Source: Lacisediminimonas sp. (GTDB taxonomy: Bacteria > Pseudomonadota > Gammaproteobacteria > Burkholderiales > Burkholderiaceae_D). Taken from it: DNA of 42,040 nucleotides. Each line of letters opens with the position of its first letter. The first letter of the stretch is position 1. Positions 7,277 through 15,993 of the stretch are shown here, piece after piece. The notes beneath the pieces are model-generated. The model did not search any database. It was given only the letters and a program-made list of their open reading frames with translations, and had not been told where the DNA came from. Position numbers and translations under genes: made by a program. The stretch spans positions 1 to 42,040 of the forward strand of contig NZ_JAUSNH010000102.1 of assembly GCF_030645335.1 (NCBI RefSeq). Direction: 5' to 3'.

Positions 7277-8686
7277 ATGAGCAACGCTGCCATTCCTGCT
7301 GCGATTGAACTTGCCGGCGCTGCCCAGTCCAGTGCCAATGCGGCCGCCCTTGCCACGCCCGCGCCCTTCCATGCCTGCGTACAAAACTTCCTGGACCAGG
7401 CCGACACGCCGCGCGCCTATCTCGAACGCTGCATCGCCCGCATTGAAAAACATGAGCCGGCCATTCGCGCCTTCGTGCACCTGGACCTGGACACGGCGCG
7501 GCGCCTGGCCGACGAGGCCGGGGAACGCTACCGGCAGCGGCGGCCATTGTCGCCGGTGGACGGCATGCCGGTCGGCGTCAAGGACATCATCGACACGCGC
7601 GACATGCCGACCCAGATGAACAGCCCCTTGTTCGCCGGTTTCCGGCCGCGCCGCGATGCTGCCTGCGTGATGGCACTGAAGCAGGCCGGCGCCATCGTGC
7701 TGGGCAAGACGGTGACGACTGAATTCGCCTGCGGACGCTCCGGTCCGACCCGCAATCCGCACGACAGCTTGCGCACGCCCGGCGGTTCTTCCAGCGGCTC
7801 GGCCGCAGCGGTTGCCGCCGGCATGCTGCCGGCCGCATTGGGCACGCAGACGCAGGCGTCGATCATCCGGCCGGCCTCGTATTGCGGCATTGTCGGCTAC
7901 AAGCCGAGCATCGGCACACTGTGCTACGACGGCATCGGGCGGCTGGCGCCGACATTGGACCAGCTCGGCGTGCTGGCCGGCGACCTCGGCGATGCGCAAG
8001 CAGTGGCCGCAGCGATCGCCGCCGTGGGTCCGGACTATGGCGGTCCGGTGCTCCGGCTTGGCGCGCAGGCTGGCAATGGCGTGCCCTTGCGGCGGCTGGC
8101 GCGGCTCGATACCGAAGGCTGGGCCGAACTCGACAGCGCCGCCCGGGAAATTTTTGAACAGACCATGGCCGGCCTGGTGGCGGCCGGTGTCGACATGATC
8201 GATCGCAGCGATCCATCGATCGCACGGATCGAAGCGCTGCTGGCGCAGATATCAGCCAGCGCACTGCATATTTTTGCCTGGGAAGCGCAATGGCCGCTGC
8301 GCACTTACCTCGATTGCGGCGCTGCGCTGGTGGGTGAGCGCGTGCAGGAACTGGTGCAACTGGCCAGCGAGATGCGCGCCGATGACTATGCCGATGCCGT
8401 CGCCAGGCGTGCCGCATTGCGTGCCGAAGTCGCTGCGCTGGCTGGCACGGTCGATGCATTCGTGACTGCCTCTTCCTCCGGCGCTGCCCCGCTGGGCCTG
8501 GACAATACCGGCAGCCGGACCTTTTCAGTGCCCTGGACGCTCGTTGGCGGACCGGCCTTGTCCTTGCCGGTGCAGCAAATTGGCGGCTTGCCGTTCGGGC
8601 TGCAACTGATGGGATTGCCGGGACGCGACAGCGAACTGTTTGGATTTGCGCAATGGATCATGACGCAATGGCGAGGAACACAATGA
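7277..8686 (+). CDS. Amidase signature family hydrolase
   Basis: 469 residues. The Ser-cisSer-Lys triad is visible as Lys102 (GVKDIID), Ser171 in GGSSSGSAAA and the nucleophile Ser195 in GTQTQASIIRP, with the 24-residue spacing seen in the family. The glycine pair normally before the nucleophile is Gln-Ala here, which may alter the oxyanion hole. It starts 6 bp after the dehydrogenase stop and its stop overlaps the next start (ATGA). In pyridine catabolism an amidase hydrolyses maleamate to maleate, though NicF belongs to a different (isochorismatase-like) family. Here it probably removes ammonia from an amide formed after ring opening. The first 30 residues are alanine-rich and poorly conserved. 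Confidence 0.9.
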   Translation: MSNAAIPAAIELAGAAQSSANAAALATPAPFHACVQNFLDQADTPRAYLERCIARIEKHEPAIRAFVHLDLDTARRLADEAGERYRQRRPLSPVDGMPVGVKDIIDTRDMPTQMNSPLFAGFRPRRDAACVMALKQAGAIVLGKTVTTEFACGRSGPTRNPHDSLRTPGGSSSGSAAAVAAGMLPAALGTQTQASIIRPASYCGIVGYKPSIGTLCYDGIGRLAPTLDQLGVLAGDLGDAQAVAAAIAAVGPDYGGPVLRLGAQAGNGVPLRRLARLDTEGWAELDSAAREIFEQTMAGLVAAGVDMIDRSDPSIARIEALLAQISASALHIFAWEAQWPLRTYLDCGAALVGERVQELVQLASEMRADDYADAVARRAALRAEVAALAGTVDAFVTASSSGAAPLGLDNTGSRTFSVPWTLVGGPALSLPVQQIGGLPFGLQLMGLPGRDSELFGFAQWIMTQWRGTQ

Positions 8687-9192
8687 AATTGCACTGTTCG
8701 GTGAATGACGCCAGCGTGGACGCAGAAGTGCCGTCGCGACTGCTGCTGTCGGACTTCATCCGCCACGAACTCAAACTGACCGGCACCCACGTCGGTTGCG
8801 AAATGGGCGCGTGCGGCGCTTGCACCGTGATCGTCGATGGCAGTCCGGTGCGCTCTTGCCTGATGCTGGCGGCGCAAGCCGATGGCAGCAGCGTACGCAC
8901 CGTCGAGTCGCTGGCCGGCACGCCGATCGGCCGCTTGTTGCAGCAGGCATTCAGCGAGCATCATGCGCTGCAATGCGGTTATTGCACGCCAGGCATCCTG
9001 ACCACGCTGACCGCCGCATTCGAAAGCGGCAAGCTGCCCGCCGACGAGCATGCAGTGCGCGATCTGCTGTCGGGCAATATCTGCCGCTGCACCGGCTATG
9101 TGCCGATTGTCGAAGCGATCCTGGATGCGTCGCGCCAGATGCAGTCAAGCACGGTGCTGGCAAACTCCGGAGGCACGCATGGGCAAAAGTGA
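8683..9192 (+). CDS. [2Fe-2S] small subunit of a molybdenum hydroxylase
   Basis: 169 residues of the xanthine dehydrogenase/CoxS small-subunit type. The plant-type ferredoxin cluster is bound by Cys39, Cys44, Cys47 and Cys59 (CEMGACGAC and RSC). The second cluster is bound by Cys98 and Cys101 (CGYC) and Cys134 and Cys136 (CRC). The start is fixed by the ATGA overlap with the amidase stop and by AGGA upstream; the longer frame from 8653 lies inside the amidase. It passes electrons from the molybdenum subunit encoded immediately downstream, whose start it overlaps by 14 bp. In nicotinate-type pathways this pair hydroxylates the ring carbon next to nitrogen using water. Confidence 0.94.
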   Translation: MKLHCSVNDASVDAEVPSRLLLSDFIRHELKLTGTHVGCEMGACGACTVIVDGSPVRSCLMLAAQADGSSVRTVESLAGTPIGRLLQQAFSEHHALQCGYCTPGILTTLTAAFESGKLPADEHAVRDLLSGNICRCTGYVPIVEAILDASRQMQSSTVLANSGGTHGQK

Positions 9193-11605
9193 ACCGGCCT
9201 TGTACCTTGGAGCCGCGCGTGCCGAGCACGCCGAACGAATTGAAGACCCGGCCTTGCTGCGCAAGTCCGGCGAAGCCGCGTCACCCATGATCGGCCAGGC
9301 GCTGCCGCTGCGCGAAGATATCCGTTTCCTGACCGGCACCGGCTGCTATGTCGATGACATCAAGCGCCCGGACATGGCGCACGCGATGGTGGTGCGCAGC
9401 GCACTGGCGCACGCCCGCATTCGCGCAGTCGACATCTCCGCCGCGCTGGCCCTGCCGGGTGTGCTGGCCGTGTACAGCGCCGACGACATCCGCGACTATG
9501 CATTACCGATACCGCAGCGCGTTTGCGCCTTGCCGGGGCTTGAGCGTTTCCTGCAGATGCCGCTGGCCGACGAACGTGCGCGCTATGTCGGCGAACCGAT
9601 CGCGATGGTGGTGGCAACGAGCCGCGCGATTGCCCAGGATGCGGCGGAACTGGTGCAGGTCGACTATGAGCAATTGCCGGCCGTGGTCGATGTGCATGCC
9701 GCGCTGGCCGACCAGGTAATCCTGCATGACGGCCCCGGCACCAACCTGGCTTCGCATTACACGGTCGGGCGCGGCGACGCCGATGCCGCTTTCGCCAACG
9801 CGCATTACACCCGTTCTGAAGTGTTCAACATCCACCGCCACACGGCCCTCACACTGGAAACCCGCGGCTTTGTCGCCGAGTGGGATGCAGCGGCTGGGCG
9901 CATGCAGGTGTGGGGCGGCTCCAAGGTGCTGTTTGCCAATCGCACTATCCTGGCCAGCATGCTCAAGCTCGACGAGCAGTGCATCGACATGATCGAAGTG
10001 GACATCGGCGGCGGCTTCGGTGTCCGCGGCGATTTTTATCCGGAAGATTTCCTGGTGCCGTTTGCGGCAATGAAACTGGGCCGGCCGGTCAAGTGGATAG
10101 AAGACCGGCGCGAACACCTGATGGCGACCAACCACTCGCGCGAGATGGAATGCCGGCTGGAAATCGCGGTCTCGGCCGATGGCATCATCCTCGCCATGCG
10201 CGGCTTGCTGATGGCGGACATGGGTGCCTACACCCGCACCAATGGCGGCGTCGGGCCGGGCAAGGGCACGCAGTTCCTGCAGGGGCCGTACCTGATCCCC
10301 CACCTCGAATTTGAAGTGCAGGCCTTGATGACCAACAAGACGCCGGTCGGCACTTACCGCGGACCGGGTCGCTATGAGTCGACTTTTTTCCGTGAGCGGC
10401 TGCTCGACATTGCCGCGGTCGAACTGGGCCTGGACCCGGCCGAGTTCCGCTTGAAGAACCTGATTCCTCCCGAGGCCATGCCCTACGATGCCGGCGCGCT
10501 GGTTCCGGGCTTGCCGTCCACCATTTACGACACCGGCGACTATCCGCTGGTACTGCGGCGCGCGCTGGCCGAAGCCGATTATCCGGCCCTGGTGGCTGGC
10601 CGCGGGCGCGGTGCGGACGGCCGGCTGTATGGCGTTGGCATGGGCTGCTTTGTCGAATCGACCGGCGGCGGACCATCCGAGGATGCGCGCATCCAGGTCA
10701 CGCCGGACGGCCGGGTCGAGCTGTTCATTGGCGCCTCTTCCGCCGGACAGGGGCATGAAACGGTGATGGCGCAAGTGCTGGCCGACGAACTCGATATCGG
10801 CATGGACGCCATACGCGTGTTCCACGGCTCGACCACGCTGGTCAAGCGCGGCTTTGGCGCTTATCACAGCCGTTCTGCGGTGATGTCCGGCGGCGCCATC
10901 GTACTGGTGGCGCAGCGTTTGCGGCAACAACTGCTGGCGCATGTGGCGGCAAGCAGCGGTCGTGCAGTCGAATCCTTGACCTTTGCGCGCGGCGCGGTGC
11001 GCGGCAGCAATGACGGCGCCGTACTGGCAACACTGGAAAGCCTGGCGCAGCAAGCCAGCGCCGGGTCGGTACAAGCAGCGTCGGCGCTGGCGGCCGAAGC
11101 CACCTTCAGCAACGACAACCAGCTGACCTATACCGGTGGCACGCAGATCGCGCATGTCGCCGTCGATACCGAAACGGCGATGGTGGAAGTGCTGCGCCTG
11201 CTGACCGTGGAAGACGTCGGTCGCATGATCAATCCGGCGGTCGTGCATGGCCAGACCATCGGTGCGGCGGTGCAGGGGCTGGGCGGCACTTTTCTCGATG
11301 AATTCGTGTATGACGAGCAGGGGCAGCTACTGACCGGCACCCTGGCCGATTACCTGCTGCCCACCGCTACTGACTTCCCCAACGTCGATGGCGTCAGCAT
11401 GGAACATGCACGTTCGCTGTCCAATCCGCTTGGCGTCAAGGGCGCCGGCGAGGGCGGCATCATTGCTACCGGCGCCGCGCTGGCCAACGCGGTGGCCGAC
11501 GCCTTGTCGCCGCTGGGCGTGCAGATCACCCGGCTGCCGCTGTCCCCCAACAACATCGCACGCCTGATTCGGGACGCGAAGGCGCGCCCCGGCCCTGGCA
11601 ACTGA
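9179..11605 (+). CDS. Molybdopterin-binding large subunit of a xanthine dehydrogenase-family hydroxylase
   Basis: 808 residues. GGAGG (9169-9173) fixes the ATG at 9179. Residues 1-36 are an extension before the usual start (MIGQALPLREDIRFLTGTG). Molybdopterin motifs are VDIGGGFGVRGDF, GTYRGPGRYES and GQGHETV, and the catalytic glutamate is Glu758 in GVKGAGEGG. Together with the small subunit it should hydroxylate an N-heteroaromatic ring with water as oxygen donor. No FAD (CoxM-like) subunit is encoded in the operon and no cytochrome domain is fused here, unlike NicB, so the electron acceptor is unclear. Purine, aldehyde or quinoline-type substrates cannot be excluded by sequence alone; the neighbouring NicX-like gene favours a pyridine ring. 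Confidence 0.93.
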   Translation: MGKSEPALYLGAARAEHAERIEDPALLRKSGEAASPMIGQALPLREDIRFLTGTGCYVDDIKRPDMAHAMVVRSALAHARIRAVDISAALALPGVLAVYSADDIRDYALPIPQRVCALPGLERFLQMPLADERARYVGEPIAMVVATSRAIAQDAAELVQVDYEQLPAVVDVHAALADQVILHDGPGTNLASHYTVGRGDADAAFANAHYTRSEVFNIHRHTALTLETRGFVAEWDAAAGRMQVWGGSKVLFANRTILASMLKLDEQCIDMIEVDIGGGFGVRGDFYPEDFLVPFAAMKLGRPVKWIEDRREHLMATNHSREMECRLEIAVSADGIILAMRGLLMADMGAYTRTNGGVGPGKGTQFLQGPYLIPHLEFEVQALMTNKTPVGTYRGPGRYESTFFRERLLDIAAVELGLDPAEFRLKNLIPPEAMPYDAGALVPGLPSTIYDTGDYPLVLRRALAEADYPALVAGRGRGADGRLYGVGMGCFVESTGGGPSEDARIQVTPDGRVELFIGASSAGQGHETVMAQVLADELDIGMDAIRVFHGSTTLVKRGFGAYHSRSAVMSGGAIVLVAQRLRQQLLAHVAASSGRAVESLTFARGAVRGSNDGAVLATLESLAQQASAGSVQAASALAAEATFSNDNQLTYTGGTQIAHVAVDTETAMVEVLRLLTVEDVGRMINPAVVHGQTIGAAVQGLGGTFLDEFVYDEQGQLLTGTLADYLLPTATDFPNVDGVSMEHARSLSNPLGVKGAGEGGIIATGAALANAVADALSPLGVQITRLPLSPNNIARLIRDAKARPGPGN

Positions 11606-11646
11606 TTGGCCGCTGGCCAGACATTCAAGCAGACGGAGAACACGAC

Positions 11647-12084
11647 ATGCAACGAAAATTCATCGGACTGGCCGGGGAAAAATCCCAGGGCATCGAGGCG
11701 CTCAAGGGAACGGCCAACGGTGCGGCCTATTCCGACGCGGTCCGCATCGACCTGGCCGACCACACCCTGCTGTTCATCTCCGGCAAGACTGGCGCCAAGG
11801 ATGGCGTGCTGCTCGCCCGCAACATGCGCGACCAGACGCGCCAGGTGTTTGAAAATATCCGGACCACGCTGGAAGGGCAGGGCGGGTCGCTGGCCGACAT
11901 CGTCCGCGTACGGATTTACGTCACGCAGATGGACCAGGAGTCGATCCGTGATGTCCACGCCGTGCGCGCGGAATACTTCGAGCCGGGAAAATTTCCCGCC
12001 AGCACCCTGCTGCGGGTGGACCAGTTCGTGCGCGACGGCGCGCTGATCGAGATCGAGGCCGACGTCGTCATGCATCGCGACTGA
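11647..12084 (+). CDS. Rid/YjgF/YER057c family protein
   Basis: 145 residues of the Rid fold, which hydrolyses enamines and imines and includes RutC and 2-aminomuconate deaminase. C-terminal signature: GKFPASTLLRVDQF then ALIEIEADVV. In RidA itself a key arginine sits in the PARS motif; the matching residue here is Ser119 (PAST), so it belongs to another Rid subgroup. It is the last gene of the catabolic operon, 41 bp after the molybdenum subunit. It probably deaminates or hydrates a reactive enamine formed during ring degradation; that is inference. Confidence 0.9.
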   Translation: MQRKFIGLAGEKSQGIEALKGTANGAAYSDAVRIDLADHTLLFISGKTGAKDGVLLARNMRDQTRQVFENIRTTLEGQGGSLADIVRVRIYVTQMDQESIRDVHAVRAEYFEPGKFPASTLLRVDQFVRDGALIEIEADVVMHRD

Positions 12085-12154
12085 TCCCCAGATCGGGCCA
12101 GTGGGCGGGAGGTTCGCCGCCGGCGGGGTTTGCCGCGACAATCCCCGGATTGGC

Positions 12155-12183
12155 TTGCCGAACTGCGCGCCGGTACCTACACT
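12155..12183 (+). promoter_or_regulatory. Candidate sigma-70 promoter for the DsrE-like gene
   Basis: TTGCCG, a 17-bp spacer, then TACACT (each 4 of 6 to consensus) about 50 bp upstream of the start codon at 12236. Predicted by eye only. Confidence 0.35.
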
Positions 12184-12235
12184 TGGCGCAAGCGGGGACA
12201 CGGATCCTCCTGATTCCCGCAAACAGGAGACAATC

Positions 12236-12667
12236 ATGCTTGCTATCAAAAACCTGCTGGCCTGCACGGCGCTGGCTGCCATCTCGATCACCGGCAATGC
12301 GCTGGCGCAGGACAAGGTTGTCTACCATATCGACAATGCCGAGTCGCAGGCGACCAAGGGATTGCGTAACATCCGCAACCACCTCGATGTCGCGCCGCAG
12401 ACCAAGATTGTCGTGGTCACGCATGCCAATGGCGTGGATTTCCTGTTCGATGGCGCAAAAGATCCCAAGAACGCCAATGTCGACTATGGCGCGCTGGTCG
12501 GCGCACTGAAGTCGCGGGGCGTGCGCTTCGAAGTATGCGAAATCACGCTGAAAAACCGCAGCCTGAAAAAAGAGCAGTTCAGCATGGACGCTGAATTCAC
12601 GCCATCGGGCGTGGTGCGGGTAGGCCAGTTGCAAACGCGCGAGGGCTACGGCTACCTGAAACCATGA
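12236..12667 (+). CDS. Exported DsrE/DsrF-like family protein
   Basis: 143 residues with a Sec signal peptide (residues 1-24, cleavage after ALA). The mature part, VVYHIDNAES then a KIVVVTHANGVDFLF strand and a late KSRGVRFEVCEITL strand, matches the periplasmic DsrE-like family. AGGAG lies upstream of the ATG; the longer frame from 12101 has no ribosome site. The single cysteine Cys102 in FEVCEIT is where DsrE relatives keep a sulfur-relay or redox cysteine. Molecular function is not established. It is not obviously part of the preceding catabolic operon, being 151 bp away with its own candidate promoter. Confidence 0.85.
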   Translation: MLAIKNLLACTALAAISITGNALAQDKVVYHIDNAESQATKGLRNIRNHLDVAPQTKIVVVTHANGVDFLFDGAKDPKNANVDYGALVGALKSRGVRFEVCEITLKNRSLKKEQFSMDAEFTPSGVVRVGQLQTREGYGYLKP

Positions 12668-12744
12668 AGCGGTGCTGACGCCCGCATTGGCTGGCGGCCC
12701 CTGCATCATGGTGCGATAGAATTGGCAAAACTACAGGGGTTCCC

Positions 12745-13827
12745 ATGATTTTGGTAACAGGCGGCGCCGGTTTCATCGGCGCCAACTTCGTGCTCGACTG
12801 GCTGGCCCGCAATGACGAGCCGGTACTCAACGTCGACAAGCTGACTTACGCCGGCAATCTCGGCAACCTGAGCACGCTGGACGGCGATGCGCGCCATCTG
12901 TTCGTGCATGCCGACATTTGCGACAACGAGGCGATGGCGGCGCTGCTGGCGCAGCACCGGCCGCGCGCCATCGTCCATTTCGCCGCCGAAAGCCATGTCG
13001 ATCGTTCGATCCATGGCCCGGCCGAATTCATCCGCACCAATGTCAACGGCACCTTCAGCTTGCTGGAAGCGGCGCGGCAATACTGGGGCGCACTCGGGGC
13101 GGCGGACAAGGCGGCGTTCCGCTTCCTGCATGTGTCGACCGACGAAGTGTATGGGTCGCTCGGGCCGAACGATCCGCCCTTCACCGAAACCACGCCGTAT
13201 GCTCCCAACAGTCCGTATTCGGCATCCAAGGCCGGCTCGGACCATTTGGTGCGCGCCTACCACCACACCTACGGCATGCCGGTGCTGACCACCAATTGTT
13301 CGAACAACTACGGTCCCTATCATTTCCCGGAAAAGCTGATCCCGCTGATGATCACCAACGCGCTGGCCGGCAAAGCCTTGCCGGTGTATGGCGACGGCCA
13401 GCAAGTGCGTGACTGGCTGTACGTCGGCGATCACTGTGCCGCGATACGGCGCGTGCTGGAAGCCGGGCGTACCGGCGAGGTGTACAACGTCGGCGGCTGG
13501 AACGAGAAGGCCAACCTCGACGTCGTGCATACCTTGTGCGACTTGCTCGACGCCTTGTCGCCCCGCGCCGATGGCGGCAGCTATCGCACGCAAATCGCCT
13601 ATGTCACCGACCGCCCCGGCCATGACCGCCGCTATGCGATCGATGCCCGGAAAATCGAGCGCGAACTCGGCTGGAAGCCGGCCGAGACCTTCGAGACCGG
13701 CCTGCGCAAGACCGTGCAGTGGTACCTGTCGCATCAGGAGTGGGTCGCCAACATCCAGTCGGGGGCTTACCTGAAGTGGATGGAGTCGAATTACGGGCAG
13801 CGGCTGGCGCAGTCGGCGCTCGCTTGA
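12745..13827 (+). CDS. rfbB: dTDP-glucose 4,6-dehydratase
   Basis: 360 residues, extended short-chain dehydrogenase fold (RmlB). NAD motif TGGAGFIG at 5-12; active-site Thr132-Asp133-Glu134 in STDEVYG; catalytic Tyr158-x3-Lys162 (YSASK). RmlB makes dTDP-4-keto-6-deoxyglucose, the second step toward dTDP-L-rhamnose. AGGGG precedes the ATG. rmlD follows after one intervening glycan gene, while rmlA and rmlC are not in the window. The dTDP-rhamnose product could serve surface polysaccharide and the EF-P rhamnosyltransferase EarP encoded 5 kb downstream. Confidence 0.96.
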   Translation: MILVTGGAGFIGANFVLDWLARNDEPVLNVDKLTYAGNLGNLSTLDGDARHLFVHADICDNEAMAALLAQHRPRAIVHFAAESHVDRSIHGPAEFIRTNVNGTFSLLEAARQYWGALGAADKAAFRFLHVSTDEVYGSLGPNDPPFTETTPYAPNSPYSASKAGSDHLVRAYHHTYGMPVLTTNCSNNYGPYHFPEKLIPLMITNALAGKALPVYGDGQQVRDWLYVGDHCAAIRRVLEAGRTGEVYNVGGWNEKANLDVVHTLCDLLDALSPRADGGSYRTQIAYVTDRPGHDRRYAIDARKIERELGWKPAETFETGLRKTVQWYLSHQEWVANIQSGAYLKWMESNYGQRLAQSALA

Positions 13828-13870
13828 GGCCCTGAGCGCCTGGGCAGCAGGGGAAGCGAACTATAAAGGG

Positions 13871-14806
13871 ATGCGCGACATGCCTCCGCCACTTGATCAA
13901 CCAGCCATGGCCGGGTCCAGCCTATCCGGCCAATCCGGGATTGCCGGGGTTCAAGGGAGCCAGGAAATTCCCGGCCTTGCCCGCAATTGGTGTTTTTCAG
14001 CCAGCAAGATTGCGTTCTGGCGGCGGGTATTCGTGGTCGAGGGGATATTCTGGTACGGCTTGCCGGCGCCGGAATGGACCACAATCAAGCGCGTGAACGC
14101 GCGCGATAGCTGGGTGTTGTACTTCCTATATGCGCCGGATGGCAAGCTGATGCCGTACCACGCCTACGCGCTTTCGCGGCTGCGCGACCTTGGCGCCAAC
14201 GTATTGGTCATCTGCGCCGCGCGCACGGCTTCCCTGGTTCCGCCTGAATTGGCGCGTTACGCCGATGCGCTGTACTGGAAGGCGCTGCATGGTTACGATT
14301 TTTCGGCCTATCGGATTGGGCTGATGGAAATTGCCCGGCGCTCCGCAGGTGCCGATGTCCTGCTGATGAATGACTCCGTTTTCGGGCCTTTTACCGACCC
14401 GATCCGGGCCTTGTCCGCTTGCGATTGGGACCTGGCGGGGTTCACCGCCTCCAGTGAGATCGAAAACCATATCCAATCCTATGCCTTCAGGATCCGCAAT
14501 GTCGCGCCGGCGCGGATGCGCGCCCTCAGGGCGGTATTGTTTCCGGTGGCTTGCCTGGACCGCAAGGATGACGTGATCCTGATACAGGAAACCCGCATGG
14601 CGCGCATCGCTTCAGCCAGCATGAGCGTCGGTTCGCTCTGGTATGGCGCAAGCATGCAAGCGCAGAACCCCACTTTGTATCGGCCAGCCGAGCTGGTCAA
14701 TGCCGGCTTCCCTTTCCTCAAGCGCTCCTTGTCGCGCATGAATCCGGCAAACAAATTGATGACCCATGCCTTGCTCGAACGCCACCACCATCCGCTGCCT
14801 GATTGA
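13871..14806 (+). CDS. RgpF-like (rhamnan synthesis F family) glycan protein
   Basis: 311 residues. The central part DVLLMNDSVFGPFTDP, then WDLAGFTASSEIENHIQSYAF, is the pattern of the rhamnan-synthesis protein F family (RgpF), glycosyltransferase-related proteins of rhamnose-containing polysaccharides. Position between rmlB and rmlD fits a role in adding or handling rhamnose. The start is uncertain: residues 1-35 are not conserved and the ATGs at 13871 and 13880 are both possible. No membrane segment is evident. Its acceptor is unknown. Confidence 0.78.
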   Translation: MRDMPPPLDQPAMAGSSLSGQSGIAGVQGSQEIPGLARNWCFSASKIAFWRRVFVVEGIFWYGLPAPEWTTIKRVNARDSWVLYFLYAPDGKLMPYHAYALSRLRDLGANVLVICAARTASLVPPELARYADALYWKALHGYDFSAYRIGLMEIARRSAGADVLLMNDSVFGPFTDPIRALSACDWDLAGFTASSEIENHIQSYAFRIRNVAPARMRALRAVLFPVACLDRKDDVILIQETRMARIASASMSVGSLWYGASMQAQNPTLYRPAELVNAGFPFLKRSLSRMNPANKLMTHALLERHHHPLPD

Positions 14807-14978
14807 GCGTGATCGATTGCTGTCCTGTGGCGTCGCACGCGGCGCGTTTCCCCCTGCCAGGATCTGCGGCCTCTGCTGCTATAGTGCCTGATGCAATCAC
14901 TGACCTTGCCCTGGTAGCCTGCATATTGCGCCGCCGTTCAGCTTGAAACTCCAATCTTTCCAGACATTGAATCGCTCC

Positions 14979-15872
14979 ATGAAAATCCTCATCACCGGCG
15001 CCACCGGCCAGGTCGGCCACGAACTCCAGCGCACGCTGCAGGCCATGGGCGAAGTGATCGCAGTCGACCGCAGTCGTATGGACCTGTCCAACCTGCAGCA
15101 AGTACGCCACGTGATCCGCACGGTCCGCCCCGGCCTGATCGTCAATGCCGCCGCTTACACTGCAGTCGACCAGGCGCAAAGCGAGCCGGCGCTGGCCATG
15201 CAGCTCAATGCCCATGCACCGGCTGCGATGGCGGAAGAGGCAAAACGGCTGGACGCCGTGCTGATCCATTTTTCGACCGACTATGTTTTCGACGGCAGCA
15301 AGGCCGGCCACTATGAAGAAGACGACCCGACCAGTCCGGTCAATGTGTATGGCGAATCGAAGCGGCAAGGCGAACTGGCGATTGCGGCCACTGGCATACC
15401 GGCCCTGATTTTCCGCACCCAGTGGGTGTACGGCCTGCACGGCAAGAACTTCCTGCTGACGATGCTGCGGCTGGCCGCGCAGCGCACCGAACTGCGGGTG
15501 GTGGATGACCAGGTCGGCGCGCCCACCTGGGCCCGCACGCTGGCAGAAGCCACCGCCGAAGTTGTCCGGCTGGGGCAGGGCCAGGACTTGTCCTGGTGGC
15601 GCGAGCGCGCCGGCCTCTATCATCTGACGGCGCAAGGAGAAACCAGTTGGTGCGGCTTTGCCCGGCGCATCGTGGCGCTGTCGAATCTCGCCAGCAAGCC
15701 GAGCGTGGTCGGCATTCCGACCACCGACTACCCGACCCCGGCCAGGCGGCCGGCGAATTCCCGTTTGTCCTGCGAAAAATTCATCCGGACCTTTTGCGCC
15801 TTGCCGGACTGGGACGACGCGCTGGTGCGCTGCATGCGCGAACAGCCGGCAGTCGCCAGCCCGCCGGCCTGA
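14979..15872 (+). CDS. rfbD: dTDP-4-dehydrorhamnose reductase
   Basis: 297 residues (RmlD), the last step of dTDP-L-rhamnose synthesis. NADPH motif GATGQVG at 7-13, STDYVFDG at 99-106, and catalytic Tyr124-x3-Lys128 (YGESK). I chose the ATG at 14979 because the protein then begins MKILITGATG as in the family; the ribosome site is weak. It forms a partial dTDP-rhamnose set with rmlB. Confidence 0.95.
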   Translation: MKILITGATGQVGHELQRTLQAMGEVIAVDRSRMDLSNLQQVRHVIRTVRPGLIVNAAAYTAVDQAQSEPALAMQLNAHAPAAMAEEAKRLDAVLIHFSTDYVFDGSKAGHYEEDDPTSPVNVYGESKRQGELAIAATGIPALIFRTQWVYGLHGKNFLLTMLRLAAQRTELRVVDDQVGAPTWARTLAEATAEVVRLGQGQDLSWWRERAGLYHLTAQGETSWCGFARRIVALSNLASKPSVVGIPTTDYPTPARRPANSRLSCEKFIRTFCALPDWDDALVRCMREQPAVASPPA

Positions 15873-15993
15873 CCATTGCCGACGCCGTTGCTGTCAGCGA
15901 TGCCGCCGCCACAGCGCGGTCATGCCTCCTGCTCACCTGCGCTCACTGAAATTAGGCTACATTGCCGGGTCATCATTGCATTTGCCCGCCTGA

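Noticed and set aside
6191-7999. 602-codon open frame on the minus strand
   Set aside because: It lies antisense to the dehydrogenase and amidase genes, which have clear catalytic motifs; the frame is a GC-rich shadow with no family resemblance.
9503-11248. 581-codon open frame on the minus strand
   Set aside because: Antisense shadow of the molybdopterin subunit, rich in His/Arg/Gln as expected for reversed codons.
14880-14885. TATAGT hexamer as a promoter for rmlD
   Set aside because: A fair -10 but no acceptable -35 at 16-18 bp, so not called.
15873-15993. Cobalamin or other riboswitch before the TonB-dependent receptor
   Set aside because: The 121-bp leader is too short and lacks the conserved cobalamin-box sequence; no other riboswitch core was recognised.
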